Of a stretch of 64,000 bases of DNA, positions 1-7,855 are shown one piece after another. Within the stretch, counting starts at the first letter, position 1. Each line of letters begins with the position of its first letter. Both the position numbers and the translations under genes were made by a program. The stretch is taken from positions 2,263,982 through 2,327,981 of the forward strand of contig NZ_DF967965.1 of assembly GCF_001050195.2 (NCBI RefSeq), read 5' to 3'. Origin of the DNA: Anaerolinea thermolimosa (GTDB lineage: Bacteria > Chloroflexota > Anaerolineae > Anaerolineales > Anaerolineaceae). The notes under the pieces were generated by a model. The model ran no database searches. It was not told the DNA's origin and saw only the letters and a program-made list of their open reading frames with translations.

Positions 1-88
1 ATCCACTGCCATTAATTTATGGTATGATTTTCCCGCACTTGCCAACCGGCTGTGCACTGCCTTTTTAAGCATAGTTGGAGTGAACGTT

Positions 89-451
89 ATGGACGAAAAA
101 ATCACCATCATCGAAGGCCCACCACCAGTTTTTGAGTCGGTTATGGATGGCTGGGCGCTGGGTTTGAATGAGAGTCCTCGCCTTTACAACCTGATGCTCA
201 CCCGTGTGCGAACTTTCAACGGGCATGCACTGGTTGAGCGTTGTAATCGAGCCTGGCGGTCAAAAGGGGTCATTTATCTGCATTACCGCAACCCCCTGGG
301 AATGGAAGAACGTGCCCCCATTCTCGCCGCCCGCAACGTAGAAACTGAGGAAGGCCATGTACTCCTCCTGTGGTGCCGCCGCCGTCCAGAAGATATCGAT
401 GAAGAACTCGATTTCGGTGATGAAAACGACCAGGAAGAAGACGAATCATGA
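89..451 (+). CDS. hypothetical acidic-tailed protein
   Basis: I do not recognise this family. The protein has 120 residues from ATG 89; GTG 80 would add three. ATG 89 is chosen because GGAG at 77-80 sits eight bases upstream of it and overlaps the GTG. There is no signal peptide or membrane helix. The last 20 or so residues are almost all Asp and Glu. The stop overlaps the next start as ATGA (448-451), so it is probably translationally coupled to the aminotransferase gene. Everything from 230 onward belongs to the 583-bp unit that is repeated just downstream, so its C-terminal coding part occurs twice. Confidence 0.7.
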   Translation: MDEKITIIEGPPPVFESVMDGWALGLNESPRLYNLMLTRVRTFNGHALVERCNRAWRSKGVIYLHYRNPLGMEERAPILAARNVETEEGHVLLLWCRRRPEDIDEELDFGDENDQEEDES

Positions 452-924
452 CGCTTGACATTGCTGCCATTCGTTCCCATTTTCCGGCACTTCAACAGCC
501 GGCAATCTTTTTAGACAACCCCGGCGGAACACAAATTGCCCGCCAGAGTCTTGAACGGATACATACCTATCTGACCAGGACCAATGCCAATCACGGGGGT
601 GAGTTCGCAACCAGCCGGGCCTCAGATGCCACCATCGATGCCGCCCGTGCCGCCATGGCCGATTTTCTCAACGCTTCACGTCCTGAGGAAATCGTTTTTG
701 GCCCCAACATGACATCGCTCACCTTTAACCTCAGTCGAGCCCTGGCACGAACCTTCCAACCGGGAGACCTTCTGGTAGTCACTCATCTCGACCACGATGC
801 AAATATTTCTCCCTGGTTGAGCGTTGTAATCGAGCCTGGCGGTCAAAAGGGGTCATTTATCTGCATTACCGCAACCCCCTGGGAATGGAAGAACGTGCCC
901 CCATTCTCGCCGCCCGCAACGTAG
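448..924 (+). pseudogene. truncated class V aminotransferase copy
   Basis: The first 122 codons are identical to the intact aminotransferase at 1031-2290. At the duplication junction (813) the frame enters the repeated 3' part of the upstream gene in the wrong frame, giving about 36 unrelated residues and a stop at 924. The PLP-binding lysine and the whole C-terminal half are absent, so no enzyme activity is expected. It keeps the ATGA start overlap with the upstream gene, so it would still be translated if the duplication is real. Confidence 0.85.
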
Positions 925-1034
925 AAACTGAGGAAGGCCATGTACTCCTCCTGTGGTGCCGCCGCCGTCCAGAAGATATCGATGAAGAACTCGATTTCGG
1001 TGATGAAAACGACCAGGAAGAAGACGAATCATGA
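813..1034 (+). pseudogene. 3' remnant of the acidic hypothetical gene
   Basis: This is the second copy of bases 230-451. It keeps the original reading frame (Leu-Val-Glu-Arg onward) and the acidic tail, but has no start codon or ribosome-binding site of its own. It ends as ATGA on the start of the intact aminotransferase gene. Confidence 0.85.
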
Positions 1035-2290
1035 CGCTTGACATTGCTGCCATTCGTTCCCATTTTCCGGCACTTCAACAGCCGGCAATCTTTTTAGACA
1101 ACCCCGGCGGAACACAAATTGCCCGCCAGAGTCTTGAACGGATACATACCTATCTGACCAGGACCAATGCCAATCACGGGGGTGAGTTCGCAACCAGCCG
1201 GGCCTCAGATGCCACCATCGATGCCGCCCGTGCCGCCATGGCCGATTTTCTCAACGCTTCACGTCCTGAGGAAATCGTTTTTGGCCCCAACATGACATCG
1301 CTCACCTTTAACCTCAGTCGAGCCCTGGCACGAACCTTCCAACCGGGAGACCTTCTGGTAGTCACTCATCTCGACCACGATGCAAATATTTCTCCCTGGT
1401 TACATGTGGCTGAAGATCGTGGGTGTCGGGTACGTTGGGTCGATTTTAACCCCCATACGGGCATGCTAGACCTGGATGACTTCCGCTCCGCATTGGAAGA
1501 AAGGCCCAAACTGGTAGCCTTTGGATATGCCTCCAATGCGCTGGGGACGATTAACCCGGTCTATGAGATGACCTCTCTGGCTAAAAGAGCCGGGGCTCTG
1601 GTATACATCGATGCGGTGCAATACGCCGCCCACGGGCCCATCGATGTGCAGAAAATCGGGTGTGACTTTTTAGTCTGTTCGGCTTACAAATTCTTCGGGC
1701 CACATGTGGGTGTGCTCTACGGGCGGTATGACCTGCTGGACCGCCTGTCAGCCTACCGGGTGCGTCCGGCACCGGCTGACCCACCGGGTAAATTTGAAAC
1801 AGGCACCGGTAACTTTGAGGGGTATGCCGGGGTGCTTGGCGCTTTAGAATATTTTGAATGGCTTGGCAAGAATTTTGGCCATGACTTTCTCGAACTCTAT
1901 TCGGGTGAATACACAGGCAGAAGGCTGGTCTTCAAACAGGCCATGGCGGCGGTGCGGGCCTATGAAGCTGAACTCTCGCGCGCCATTCTAGAGGGGCTCC
2001 ACTCTATCCCGGGCGTTCATATCTACGGCCCTGCCACCCCAGACCTGATTGATCATCGTGTGCCTACCATTTCTTTCACCATGGAGGGGCATTCACCGCA
2101 GGAGATTGCCCGCAGGCTTGACCAAGAGGGAATTTACGTCTGGAATGGGAACTTCTACGCTCTTGCCGTCACCACCCGCCTTGGACTGGAAGACAAAGGC
2201 GGCCTGCTGCGAGTTGGCGCCACCCATTACAATTCTCTGGATGAAATAGCCCGCCTCATCACCGCTCTCGAGCGAATGGCTTCAAAATAA
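1031..2290 (+). CDS. class V aminotransferase / cysteine desulfurase-like protein
   Basis: A complete PLP enzyme of 419 residues, the usual length for NifS/SufS-like fold-type I proteins. The PLP lysine is K220 in SAYKFFGPHVG, preceded by the cofactor-binding stretch YIDAVQYAAHG near 200. N-terminal LDNPGGTQ and the overall pattern fit the VC1184-type subfamily of cysteine desulfurase-like proteins, whose substrate is not settled. I see no clear catalytic-loop cysteine that would prove desulfurase activity. It probably follows the acidic protein in a two-gene unit and is followed by a strong terminator at 2298-2327. Confidence 0.88.
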   Translation: MTLDIAAIRSHFPALQQPAIFLDNPGGTQIARQSLERIHTYLTRTNANHGGEFATSRASDATIDAARAAMADFLNASRPEEIVFGPNMTSLTFNLSRALARTFQPGDLLVVTHLDHDANISPWLHVAEDRGCRVRWVDFNPHTGMLDLDDFRSALEERPKLVAFGYASNALGTINPVYEMTSLAKRAGALVYIDAVQYAAHGPIDVQKIGCDFLVCSAYKFFGPHVGVLYGRYDLLDRLSAYRVRPAPADPPGKFETGTGNFEGYAGVLGALEYFEWLGKNFGHDFLELYSGEYTGRRLVFKQAMAAVRAYEAELSRAILEGLHSIPGVHIYGPATPDLIDHRVPTISFTMEGHSPQEIARRLDQEGIYVWNGNFYALAVTTRLGLEDKGGLLRVGATHYNSLDEIARLITALERMASK

Positions 2291-2297
2291 CCTTGAA

Positions 2298-2327
2298 GGG
2301 TCGCCTCAACAGCGACCCTGTCTTTTT
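2298..2327 (+). terminator. intrinsic terminator after the aminotransferase
   Basis: GGGTCGC (2298-2304) pairs perfectly with GCGACCC (2312-2318) across a seven-base loop and is followed by a T run at 2323-2327. It lies eight bases after the aminotransferase stop. Confidence 0.85.
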
Positions 2328-2455
2328 AAATGGCAAACGCCAGAGTGAGGGGGGCACCCTGACGTTTACCGGGATTATTTTACCCCAACTTTCTGAAAAC
2401 ATCAAGCGGAAACATTACAATTTCATAATTAAATACTAATTTTAATCGCACATCA

Positions 2456-2704
2456 CCCACACCCTTCCGGGTGCTCTCAACCTGGATAAAAAAAATGCCC
2501 CAGGAGGGATTCGAATACCACACCCTTCCGGGTGCTCTCAACCTGGATAAAAAAAATGCCCCGGGAGGGATTCGAATACCACACCCTTCCGGGTACTCTC
2601 AACCTGGATAAAAAAAATGTCCCAGGCGGGATTCGAATACCACACCCTTCCGGGTGCTCTCAACCTGAATAAAAAAATGCCCCAGGAGGGATTCGAACTC
2701 TCAA
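2456..2704 (-). repeat. 61-bp tandem array derived from the tRNA-Arg 3' end
   Basis: Three full 61-bp units (from 2461, 2522 and 2583) and a fourth (from 2644) that merges into the tRNA gene. Read on the minus strand, each unit holds the tRNA variable-loop/T-stem start (AGGTTGAGAG), a 19-base insert with the hairpin CACCC-GGAA-GGGTG, the tRNA T-loop, 3' T-stem and acceptor strand (TTCGAATCCC to GGGGCA), and a run of eight T. The real tRNA has the same flanks without the 19-base insert. Units differ by a few substitutions. No protein is encoded. Confidence 0.9.
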
Positions 2705-2751
2705 CCTAGGCGTTAGGAGTGCCTTGCTCTGTCCTGTTGAGCTACTGGGGC
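2678..2751 (-). tRNA. tRNA-Arg (anticodon CCT)
   Basis: Read on the minus strand, a full cloverleaf is present. The 7-bp acceptor is GCCCCAG/CTGGGGC with discriminator A, the D-stem is GCTC/GAGC, the anticodon loop is CTCCTAA (CCT, reading AGG), and the T-loop is TTCGAAT. The anticodon stem has one A-C mismatch next to the loop and the T-stem one A-C mismatch. CCA is not encoded. A T run follows directly, then the 3'-end-derived repeat array. A TATAAT-like box lies just upstream on this strand. A reading frame for the transporter that would start at 2724 crosses this tRNA and was rejected. Confidence 0.88.
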
Positions 2752-2810
2752 GTCTTCCCAATTATACTATAATACTCCCAAGACTGAATCGCCTGAGGGA
2801 GCCCCTTTCT

Positions 2811-4118
2811 ATGGATGAAAAACAACATAAACGAGCTATCTGGGCCTGGACGTTCTACGACTGGGCCAATTCGGCCTTTGCCACGACCATCATGGCCGCC
2901 GTTTTACCCGTGTATTATGCCTCAGTAGCCGGCGCTACCCTGCCAGGTAACCTGGCCACGGTTTACTGGGCCTACACAACATCCATCAGTCTGCTCATCG
3001 CGGCGGTGCTTAGCCCCATCCTGGGCGCAGTTGCCGACTTCACCGGGGGTAAAAAGCGTTTTCTTACCATCTTTATGCTCCTCGGGGTAGCTGGAACAGC
3101 CCTGTTATACTTCGTCCGCACCGGTGACTGGCTCATGGCTTCCATTTTCTTCATTCTTGGAGATGTCGGTTTTGCCGGTTCCCTCGTGTTCTACGACGCT
3201 CTCCTTCCTCATGTGGCACGACCCGACGAAATTGATCAGGTCTCTTCGCGTGGATATGCCATCGGGTACCTGGGCGGAGGACTGCTTCTGGCCATCAATC
3301 TGGCAATGATCATGCTGGCGCCCCCCGAATTAACCGGCCTCATGACCCGGCTTTCGTTTCTCAGTGTTGCCCTCTGGTGGTTTGTATTTTCCATTCCCCT
3401 CCTGCGCATCGTTCAGGAACCCCCACGCCGCATTCAGGCCGGTGAACTGGGGGTTAATCCGGTGCGGGTATCATTTCAGCGACTGGCGCACACCTTTCGC
3501 GAAATCACCCACTTTCGCGATCTGTTCCTTTTCCTGGTCGCCTTCTGGTTCTACAACGACGGCATTGGTACCATTATTAAAATGGCCACCATTTACGGCG
3601 CCGAGATTGGAATTGGCCAGACCACCCTCATTGGAACGCTCCTCATGGTGCAATTCGTGGGCATTCCTTTTGCGTTTCTTTTCGGCTGGCTGGCCAAACG
3701 GATTGGGACGAAAACCTCCATCTACATCAGCCTGCTGGTTTACACGGGTATTTCCATTGCAGGCTTTTTTATGTCGCAAGAATGGCATTTTTGGGCGCTG
3801 GGGTTCGCTGTGGCTACCGTACAGGGGGGCAGTCAGGCACTCAGTCGCTCGTTGTTTGGCCGCATGGTGCCCCGCAGTAAGTCTGCCGAATTTTTTGGTT
3901 TCTTCTCGGTGAGTGAAAAATTCGCTGGCATTGCTGGCCCATTTGTCTTTGGTGTAGTTGGGCAGATTGTCGGCCACAGCCGGTTGAGTATTATTTCGCT
4001 GATCATCTTCTTTGTTATCGGGGCGGCTCTGCTCACCCGTGTCAATGAACAGGAAGGCATCCGGGCCGCAGAAGCTGAAGAGACCAGCTTAATTGCCGCC
4101 TCGATGCCAACTCAATAA
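2811..4118 (+). CDS. UMF1/Atg22-type MFS transporter
   Basis: A 435-residue inner-membrane protein with about 12 hydrophobic segments. The opening WAWTFYDWANSAFATT is typical of the UMF1 (Atg22-like) branch of the major facilitator superfamily; the substrate is unknown. ATG 2811 is chosen because the longer frame from 2724 overlaps the tRNA gene, and GAGGGAG lies upstream of 2811. A TATAAT box stands at 2768-2773. From codon 153 on, the gene lies inside the 1025-bp duplicated unit. GGAGGAGG after the stop is the ribosome-binding site of the next frame. Confidence 0.87.
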   Translation: MDEKQHKRAIWAWTFYDWANSAFATTIMAAVLPVYYASVAGATLPGNLATVYWAYTTSISLLIAAVLSPILGAVADFTGGKKRFLTIFMLLGVAGTALLYFVRTGDWLMASIFFILGDVGFAGSLVFYDALLPHVARPDEIDQVSSRGYAIGYLGGGLLLAINLAMIMLAPPELTGLMTRLSFLSVALWWFVFSIPLLRIVQEPPRRIQAGELGVNPVRVSFQRLAHTFREITHFRDLFLFLVAFWFYNDGIGTIIKMATIYGAEIGIGQTTLIGTLLMVQFVGIPFAFLFGWLAKRIGTKTSIYISLLVYTGISIAGFFMSQEWHFWALGFAVATVQGGSQALSRSLFGRMVPRSKSAEFFGFFSVSEKFAGIAGPFVFGVVGQIVGHSRLSIISLIIFFVIGAALLTRVNEQEGIRAAEAEETSLIAASMPTQ

Positions 4119-5317
4119 CCCGGAGGAGGATCATGATGCCCCAAGACCCCATTCGTGTGGCCATTGTCGGAACCAGCAAGCGTTCCAGTTATTTATACGC
4201 TCCCCTGCTTCGCGCTTTACCCCGCGAAGTAAAACTTGTCTCCATCTGGGGGCGCAGTGAAGCGAGCGCCCGGGCCCTGGGAGAACAACTCAACCTGGGC
4301 GGAGGACTGCTTCTGGCCATCAATCTGGCAATGATCATGCTGGCGCCCCCCGAATTAACCGGCCTCATGACCCGGCTTTCGTTTCTCAGTGTTGCCCTCT
4401 GGTGGTTTGTATTTTCCATTCCCCTCCTGCGCATCGTTCAGGAACCCCCACGCCGCATTCAGGCCGGTGAACTGGGGGTTAATCCGGTGCGGGTATCATT
4501 TCAGCGACTGGCGCACACCTTTCGCGAAATCACCCACTTTCGCGATCTGTTCCTTTTCCTGGTCGCCTTCTGGTTCTACAACGACGGCATTGGTACCATT
4601 ATTAAAATGGCCACCATTTACGGCGCCGAGATTGGAATTGGCCAGACCACCCTCATTGGAACGCTCCTCATGGTGCAATTCGTGGGCATTCCTTTTGCGT
4701 TTCTTTTCGGCTGGCTGGCCAAACGGATTGGGACGAAAACCTCCATCTACATCAGCCTGCTGGTTTACACGGGTATTTCCATTGCAGGCTTTTTTATGTC
4801 GCAAGAATGGCATTTTTGGGCGCTGGGGTTCGCTGTGGCTACCGTACAGGGGGGCAGTCAGGCACTCAGTCGCTCGTTGTTTGGCCGCATGGTGCCCCGC
4901 AGTAAGTCTGCCGAATTTTTTGGTTTCTTCTCGGTGAGTGAAAAATTCGCTGGCATTGCTGGCCCATTTGTCTTTGGTGTAGTTGGGCAGATTGTCGGCC
5001 ACAGCCGGTTGAGTATTATTTCGCTGATCATCTTCTTTGTTATCGGGGCGGCTCTGCTCACCCGTGTCAATGAACAGGAAGGCATCCGGGCCGCAGAAGC
5101 TGAAGAGACCAGCTTAATTGCCGCCTCGATGCCAACTCAATAACCCGGAGGAGGATCATGATGCCCCAAGACCCCATTCGTGTGGCCATTGTCGGAACCA
5201 GCAAGCGTTCCAGTTATTTATACGCTCCCCTGCTTCGCGCTTTACCCCGCGAAGTAAAACTTGTCTCCATCTGGGGGCGCAGTGAAGCGAGCGCCCGGGC
5301 CCTGGGAGAACAACTCA
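3268..5317. repeat. perfect 1025-bp tandem duplication
   Basis: Bases 3268-4292 recur as 4293-5317 without visible change. ACCTG occurs at 3268-3272, at the junction 4293-4297 and at the end 5318-5322, again a microhomology signature. The unit carries the last two thirds of the UMF1 transporter gene and the first 53 codons of the oxidoreductase gene. Intact copies of both genes remain (2811-4118 and 5158-6312), with a chimeric frame between them. Confidence 0.95.
4133..5143 (+). pseudogene. chimeric ORF: oxidoreductase N-terminus fused to MFS C-terminus
   Basis: An open 336-codon frame made by the duplication. The first 55 residues are the Rossmann-fold start of the Gfo/Idh/MocA protein (VAIVGTSKRSS), joined in frame to the last 281 residues of the UMF1 transporter. 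It keeps a strong ribosome-binding site (GGAGGAGG) and could be translated. It lacks the oxidoreductase catalytic half and the first five or so transporter helices, so function is unlikely. I class it as a duplication by-product. Confidence 0.8.
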
Positions 5318-6312
5318 ACCTGCCATGGTACACCGACCTCGACCGGTTAATGCGAGAAACCGCCCCTCAGATTGGGGTTGTCAGTGTGGCTTATGCCGCT
5401 AACGGCGAGGTGGGGCTCATGGCGGTGGAGGCTGGCCTGAACGTCCTACTGGAGACCCCCATTGCTCACCGGCTACGAGAGGCAGATGCCATCATAACCG
5501 CCGCCGCCCGGCGTGGCTTGAAGATCGAGGTTGCCGAACAGTTTCACCGCCGCCCACTGGAGCAAATTAAACTGAAACTGATCGAAAGTGGAATCTTCGG
5601 GCGGGTTTACGCCTCATTCAACGACTTTGCCGGCCACGGCTATCATGGAGTCAGTGTGATGCGTTCCTATATTGGCTTCGGGGTTCGTCCCCTGCAGGTG
5701 ACCGGCTCAGTGCACGATTACGAACTGGCCTCTCACTGGTCTCGCCTGGCCGGAATACATGGCCCGCGCCGCGAAACTCAGGAACATGCCCTGATAGAAT
5801 TCGAAGGTGGACAAACCGGCGTGTTCCACTGGACCAGCGTGGGTTATGACTCTCCCCTGCGCTGGTGGAGAAGCAGCCGCTTCCTTGCGGAGAAGGGGAT
5901 GGGTATTACCACCGGCGTGGGCCTGGACGTTGAAGAGCACCTCTCTCTCCTCTCACCTGACGGAGAAGCCCCCCTCTTTATTACCCTGGAGCGCCGCTGG
6001 GAACGCGTGGATGGTGGAGCTCTGGTGGCCATGGTAGCTCACACTGGTGATTCATCCCTTCCTACCCTCACCTGGGAAAACCCTTTCCGTCCTGTCCCTC
6101 AAGGGCACGGCCAGCAGTGGCACGACGATGAAATTGGCGTAGCCGGTTGTTTACTGAGCCTGATCAACGCCGTGAGGAACGGTGGAGAACCCACCTATGG
6201 GCCATTCCAGGCACGCCTTGACCAGGAAATTACACTGGCCATGAGGCTTTCAGCCAGGCAAGGCGGGAGACCCGTTCCGCTCCCTCTCGATCCTGATCTG
6301 CCGATCGATTAA
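5158..6312 (+). CDS. Gfo/Idh/MocA family oxidoreductase
   Basis: A 384-residue NAD(P)-dependent oxidoreductase of the glucose-fructose oxidoreductase family. The N-terminal Rossmann fold begins VAIVGTSKRSS. The family's ExP motif appears as LLETPIAH, with Thr in place of the usual Lys of EKP, which may lower or change dehydrogenase activity. A C-terminal substrate domain with GVFHWTSVGYDSPLRWWRSSR follows. The substrate is probably a sugar or cyclitol but cannot be named. GGAGGAGG lies before ATG 5158. The gene sits downstream of the transporter, suggesting uptake and oxidation of one substrate. Confidence 0.83.
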   Translation: MMPQDPIRVAIVGTSKRSSYLYAPLLRALPREVKLVSIWGRSEASARALGEQLNLPWYTDLDRLMRETAPQIGVVSVAYAANGEVGLMAVEAGLNVLLETPIAHRLREADAIITAAARRGLKIEVAEQFHRRPLEQIKLKLIESGIFGRVYASFNDFAGHGYHGVSVMRSYIGFGVRPLQVTGSVHDYELASHWSRLAGIHGPRRETQEHALIEFEGGQTGVFHWTSVGYDSPLRWWRSSRFLAEKGMGITTGVGLDVEEHLSLLSPDGEAPLFITLERRWERVDGGALVAMVAHTGDSSLPTLTWENPFRPVPQGHGQQWHDDEIGVAGCLLSLINAVRNGGEPTYGPFQARLDQEITLAMRLSARQGGRPVPLPLDPDLPID

Positions 6313-6328
6313 GAAAAATACCCCCCTC

Positions 6329-6366
6329 ACGTTCAGACGAGAGAGTACAGTCTCTCGTCTGAACGT
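6329..6366 (+). terminator. long perfect hairpin, probable terminator
   Basis: A 16-bp perfect inverted repeat: ACGTTCAGACGAGAGA at 6329-6344 and its complement at 6351-6366, with a six-base loop. It starts 16 bases after the oxidoreductase stop. The downstream T tract is weak (ATTTCTAT), so it may act as an RNA end or processing hairpin rather than a textbook intrinsic terminator. Confidence 0.6.
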
Positions 6367-6405
6367 ATTTCTATCTAAGAATCATATAAGACTCACCAGT
6401 TTCTA

Positions 6406-6433
6406 TTGAATCGCCATCCCTATTTGTTATAAT
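6406..6433 (+). promoter_or_regulatory. predicted sigma-70 promoter of the site-2 protease gene
   Basis: TTGAAT at 6406-6411, a 16-base spacer, and a perfect TATAAT at 6428-6433. The GTG start lies at 6489, with AAAGGAGA just before it. Confidence 0.6.
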
Positions 6434-6488
6434 AAATTAGATAATATTCTTTTTTATTATCGGTGAGTTCTTACGAAAGGAGACACTG

Positions 6489-7622
6489 GTGATCAAAGGC
6501 TTCTCTCTGGGGCGCATCTGGAAAGTCCCCATTCAATTACACTCCAGCTGGTTTGTCATCATTGCACTGGTTACCTGGGGCCTGGCAACAGGTTACTTCC
6601 CTGCCGCCTACCCAACGCTGAACACCCTCGCAATCTGGTTGCTTGGCGGATTGACGGCCCTTCTTTTCGCCGCATCTGTGCTCTTGCATGAACTGGGGCA
6701 CGTCGCTGTGGCTCTTCGCGAGAAAATTCCCGTGAAAGGGGTGACGCTTTTCATGTTTGGTGGAATGGCTCAGATGGAGCGCGAACCCCAGACTCCTGGC
6801 AGCGAATTCCGCATCGCCATTGCCGGCCCTCTGGTCAGTTTCTCGCTTGCTGGCTTTTTCGGCCTGCTCTGGGCCCTCGACCAGGCCATTCCATGGCTCG
6901 CAGCTCCCAGCGAATACCTCATGCGCATCAACCTGATCCTTGCAATCTTTAACCTGGTTCCCGGTTTCCCACTGGATGGAGGCCGGGTGCTCAGAGCAGT
7001 GATCTGGCAGATCACCCGCAGCCGATTCAAAGCCACTCGCATTGCATCACTGACAGGCCAGTTGTTCGCCATGGGATTCATCGGATTTGGCATCCTTACC
7101 GCCATAACAGGAAACATCTTCAACGGCCTCTGGATGGCCATGGTCGGCTGGCTCCTGAAAAACGCAGCTACCACCGTGTACCAGCAGGCAGGTATTGAGC
7201 AATCCCTTTCAGGGGTGACCGTCTCTCAGGTCATGGACAACCAGATGGTCGAGATTAACGGCCTGACCTCCATTCAGCAATTGGTCAATGAACACATTCT
7301 TCCAGATCGTCAACAGCAATTCCTTGTCCGTGATGGAGACAAAGTCGATGGGCTGGTTATGCTTGAAAACATTGTATCCATTCCACAACGACAGTGGCCC
7401 TATCTCACAGTCAGACAGGTGATGGCCTCCATCGATCATCTGGATGGTGTTGACCCGACCACTGAGCTCCTGACAGCCATCCATAAAATGGAGACCGAAA
7501 ACCGCTCGGTTCTTCCCGTTCTCCAGAATCACCATCTGGTAGGAATCTTACGAAAAGATCAGATTATCCGATTTCTTAACCTTGGGCTGGACACGGGAAT
7601 GAGAAACAGTTTTCAGGGTTAA
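6489..7622 (+). CDS. site-2 protease (M50 family) with CBS domains
   Basis: A 377-residue intramembrane zinc metalloprotease. Zinc ligands are H67 and H71 in HELGH (with catalytic E68) and D163 in NLVPGFPLDGGR. About six membrane helices fill residues 15-220. The C-terminal third (about 240-370) resembles a CBS pair, as in the SpoIVFB/MJ0392-like group, where CBS domains are thought to sense nucleotides. GTG 6489 follows AAAGGAGACACTG closely. Likely substrates are membrane-bound anti-sigma factors or signal-peptide remnants; none is encoded next to it. Confidence 0.88.
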   Translation: MIKGFSLGRIWKVPIQLHSSWFVIIALVTWGLATGYFPAAYPTLNTLAIWLLGGLTALLFAASVLLHELGHVAVALREKIPVKGVTLFMFGGMAQMEREPQTPGSEFRIAIAGPLVSFSLAGFFGLLWALDQAIPWLAAPSEYLMRINLILAIFNLVPGFPLDGGRVLRAVIWQITRSRFKATRIASLTGQLFAMGFIGFGILTAITGNIFNGLWMAMVGWLLKNAATTVYQQAGIEQSLSGVTVSQVMDNQMVEINGLTSIQQLVNEHILPDRQQQFLVRDGDKVDGLVMLENIVSIPQRQWPYLTVRQVMASIDHLDGVDPTTELLTAIHKMETENRSVLPVLQNHHLVGILRKDQIIRFLNLGLDTGMRNSFQG

Positions 7623-7672
7623 TCCTGCAGTACCGGGAGAAGAAGTTAATAAAAACTTCAACAAACCAAAGG

Positions 7673-7701
7673 TTGACAAATCAGATGGCCGCTGGTAAGA
7701 T
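7673..7701 (+). promoter_or_regulatory. his operon promoter
   Basis: TTGACA (7673-7678), a 17-base spacer and TAAGAT (7696-7701): a near-consensus sigma-70 promoter. Counting from the -10 box, transcription should start at 7708-7709, exactly at the ATG of the leader peptide, so that message would be leaderless. Confidence 0.8.
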
Positions 7702-7708
7702 AGGCACC

Positions 7709-7762
7709 ATGCAGTTCAACATTTCCCTGCGCCATCATCATACCAGCCTCCCCCCAGCCTGA
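7709..7762 (+). CDS. hisL: his leader peptide with three His codons
   Basis: ATG 7709 opens a 17-codon frame translating as MQFNISLRHHHTSLPPA and ending in TGA 7760-7762. Three consecutive CAT codons (7733-7741) are the histidine sensor. The peptide sits between a strong promoter and an intrinsic terminator upstream of hisG, the arrangement of enterobacterial hisL. The frame is also open upstream to ATG 7685, but that lies inside the promoter spacer. No ribosome-binding site precedes ATG 7709, consistent with leaderless initiation. Confidence 0.85.
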   Translation: MQFNISLRHHHTSLPPA

Positions 7763-7830
7763 CCGGAGGTCGGTAGTCTTTTCGTACATCCAGAAACAGA
7801 ACTATCCCCCGGTCACCGGGGGATTTTTTT
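7742..7830 (+). promoter_or_regulatory. transcription attenuator of the his operon
   Basis: Four mutually exclusive segments are visible. Segment 1, ACCAGCCTCC (7742-7751), directly follows the His codons and pairs with segment 2, GGAGGTCGGT (7765-7774), with one mismatch and one G-U pair. The overlapping form of segment 2, TGACCGGAGG (7760-7769), pairs with segment 3, CCCCCGGTCA (7806-7815), with one mismatch. Segment 3 also forms the terminator CCCCCGG-TCA-CCGGGGG (7806-7822), followed by seven T at 7824-7830. A ribosome stalled at the His codons would cover segment 1, free segment 2 to form the antiterminator and let transcription reach hisG. Confidence 0.85.
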
Positions 7831-7855
7831 ATTCTCAATAACTCAGGAGTCATGG

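Larger units (their letters stand above)
230..1395. repeat. perfect 583-bp tandem duplication
   Basis: Bases 230-812 recur as 813-1395 with no difference that I can see. The six bases CTGGTT stand at 230-235, at the junction 813-818, and at the far end 1396-1401, as expected for a duplication between short direct repeats. The unit holds the 3' part of the acidic-protein gene and the 5' part of the aminotransferase gene. One intact copy of each gene survives, so the event should be silent. It may be a recent real duplication or an assembly artefact; the sequence alone cannot decide. Confidence 0.95.

Noticed and set aside
448..924. Programmed frameshift in the aminotransferase gene
   Set aside because: The break coincides exactly with the junction of a perfect tandem duplication, and a full-length copy follows.
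2456..2704. CRISPR-like regular repeats
   Set aside because: The units follow each other without unique spacers, and their content is the 3' part of the adjacent tRNA gene.
2724..2810. N-terminal extension of the UMF1 transporter
   Set aside because: It overlaps the tRNA gene on the other strand and lies upstream of the TATAAT box and the ribosome-binding site of ATG 2811.
3364..3977. Long frames (168-182 codons) inside the transporter on both strands, repeated at 4389-5002
   Set aside because: They are shadows of the transporter reading frame, lack start signals, and their translations show no fold.
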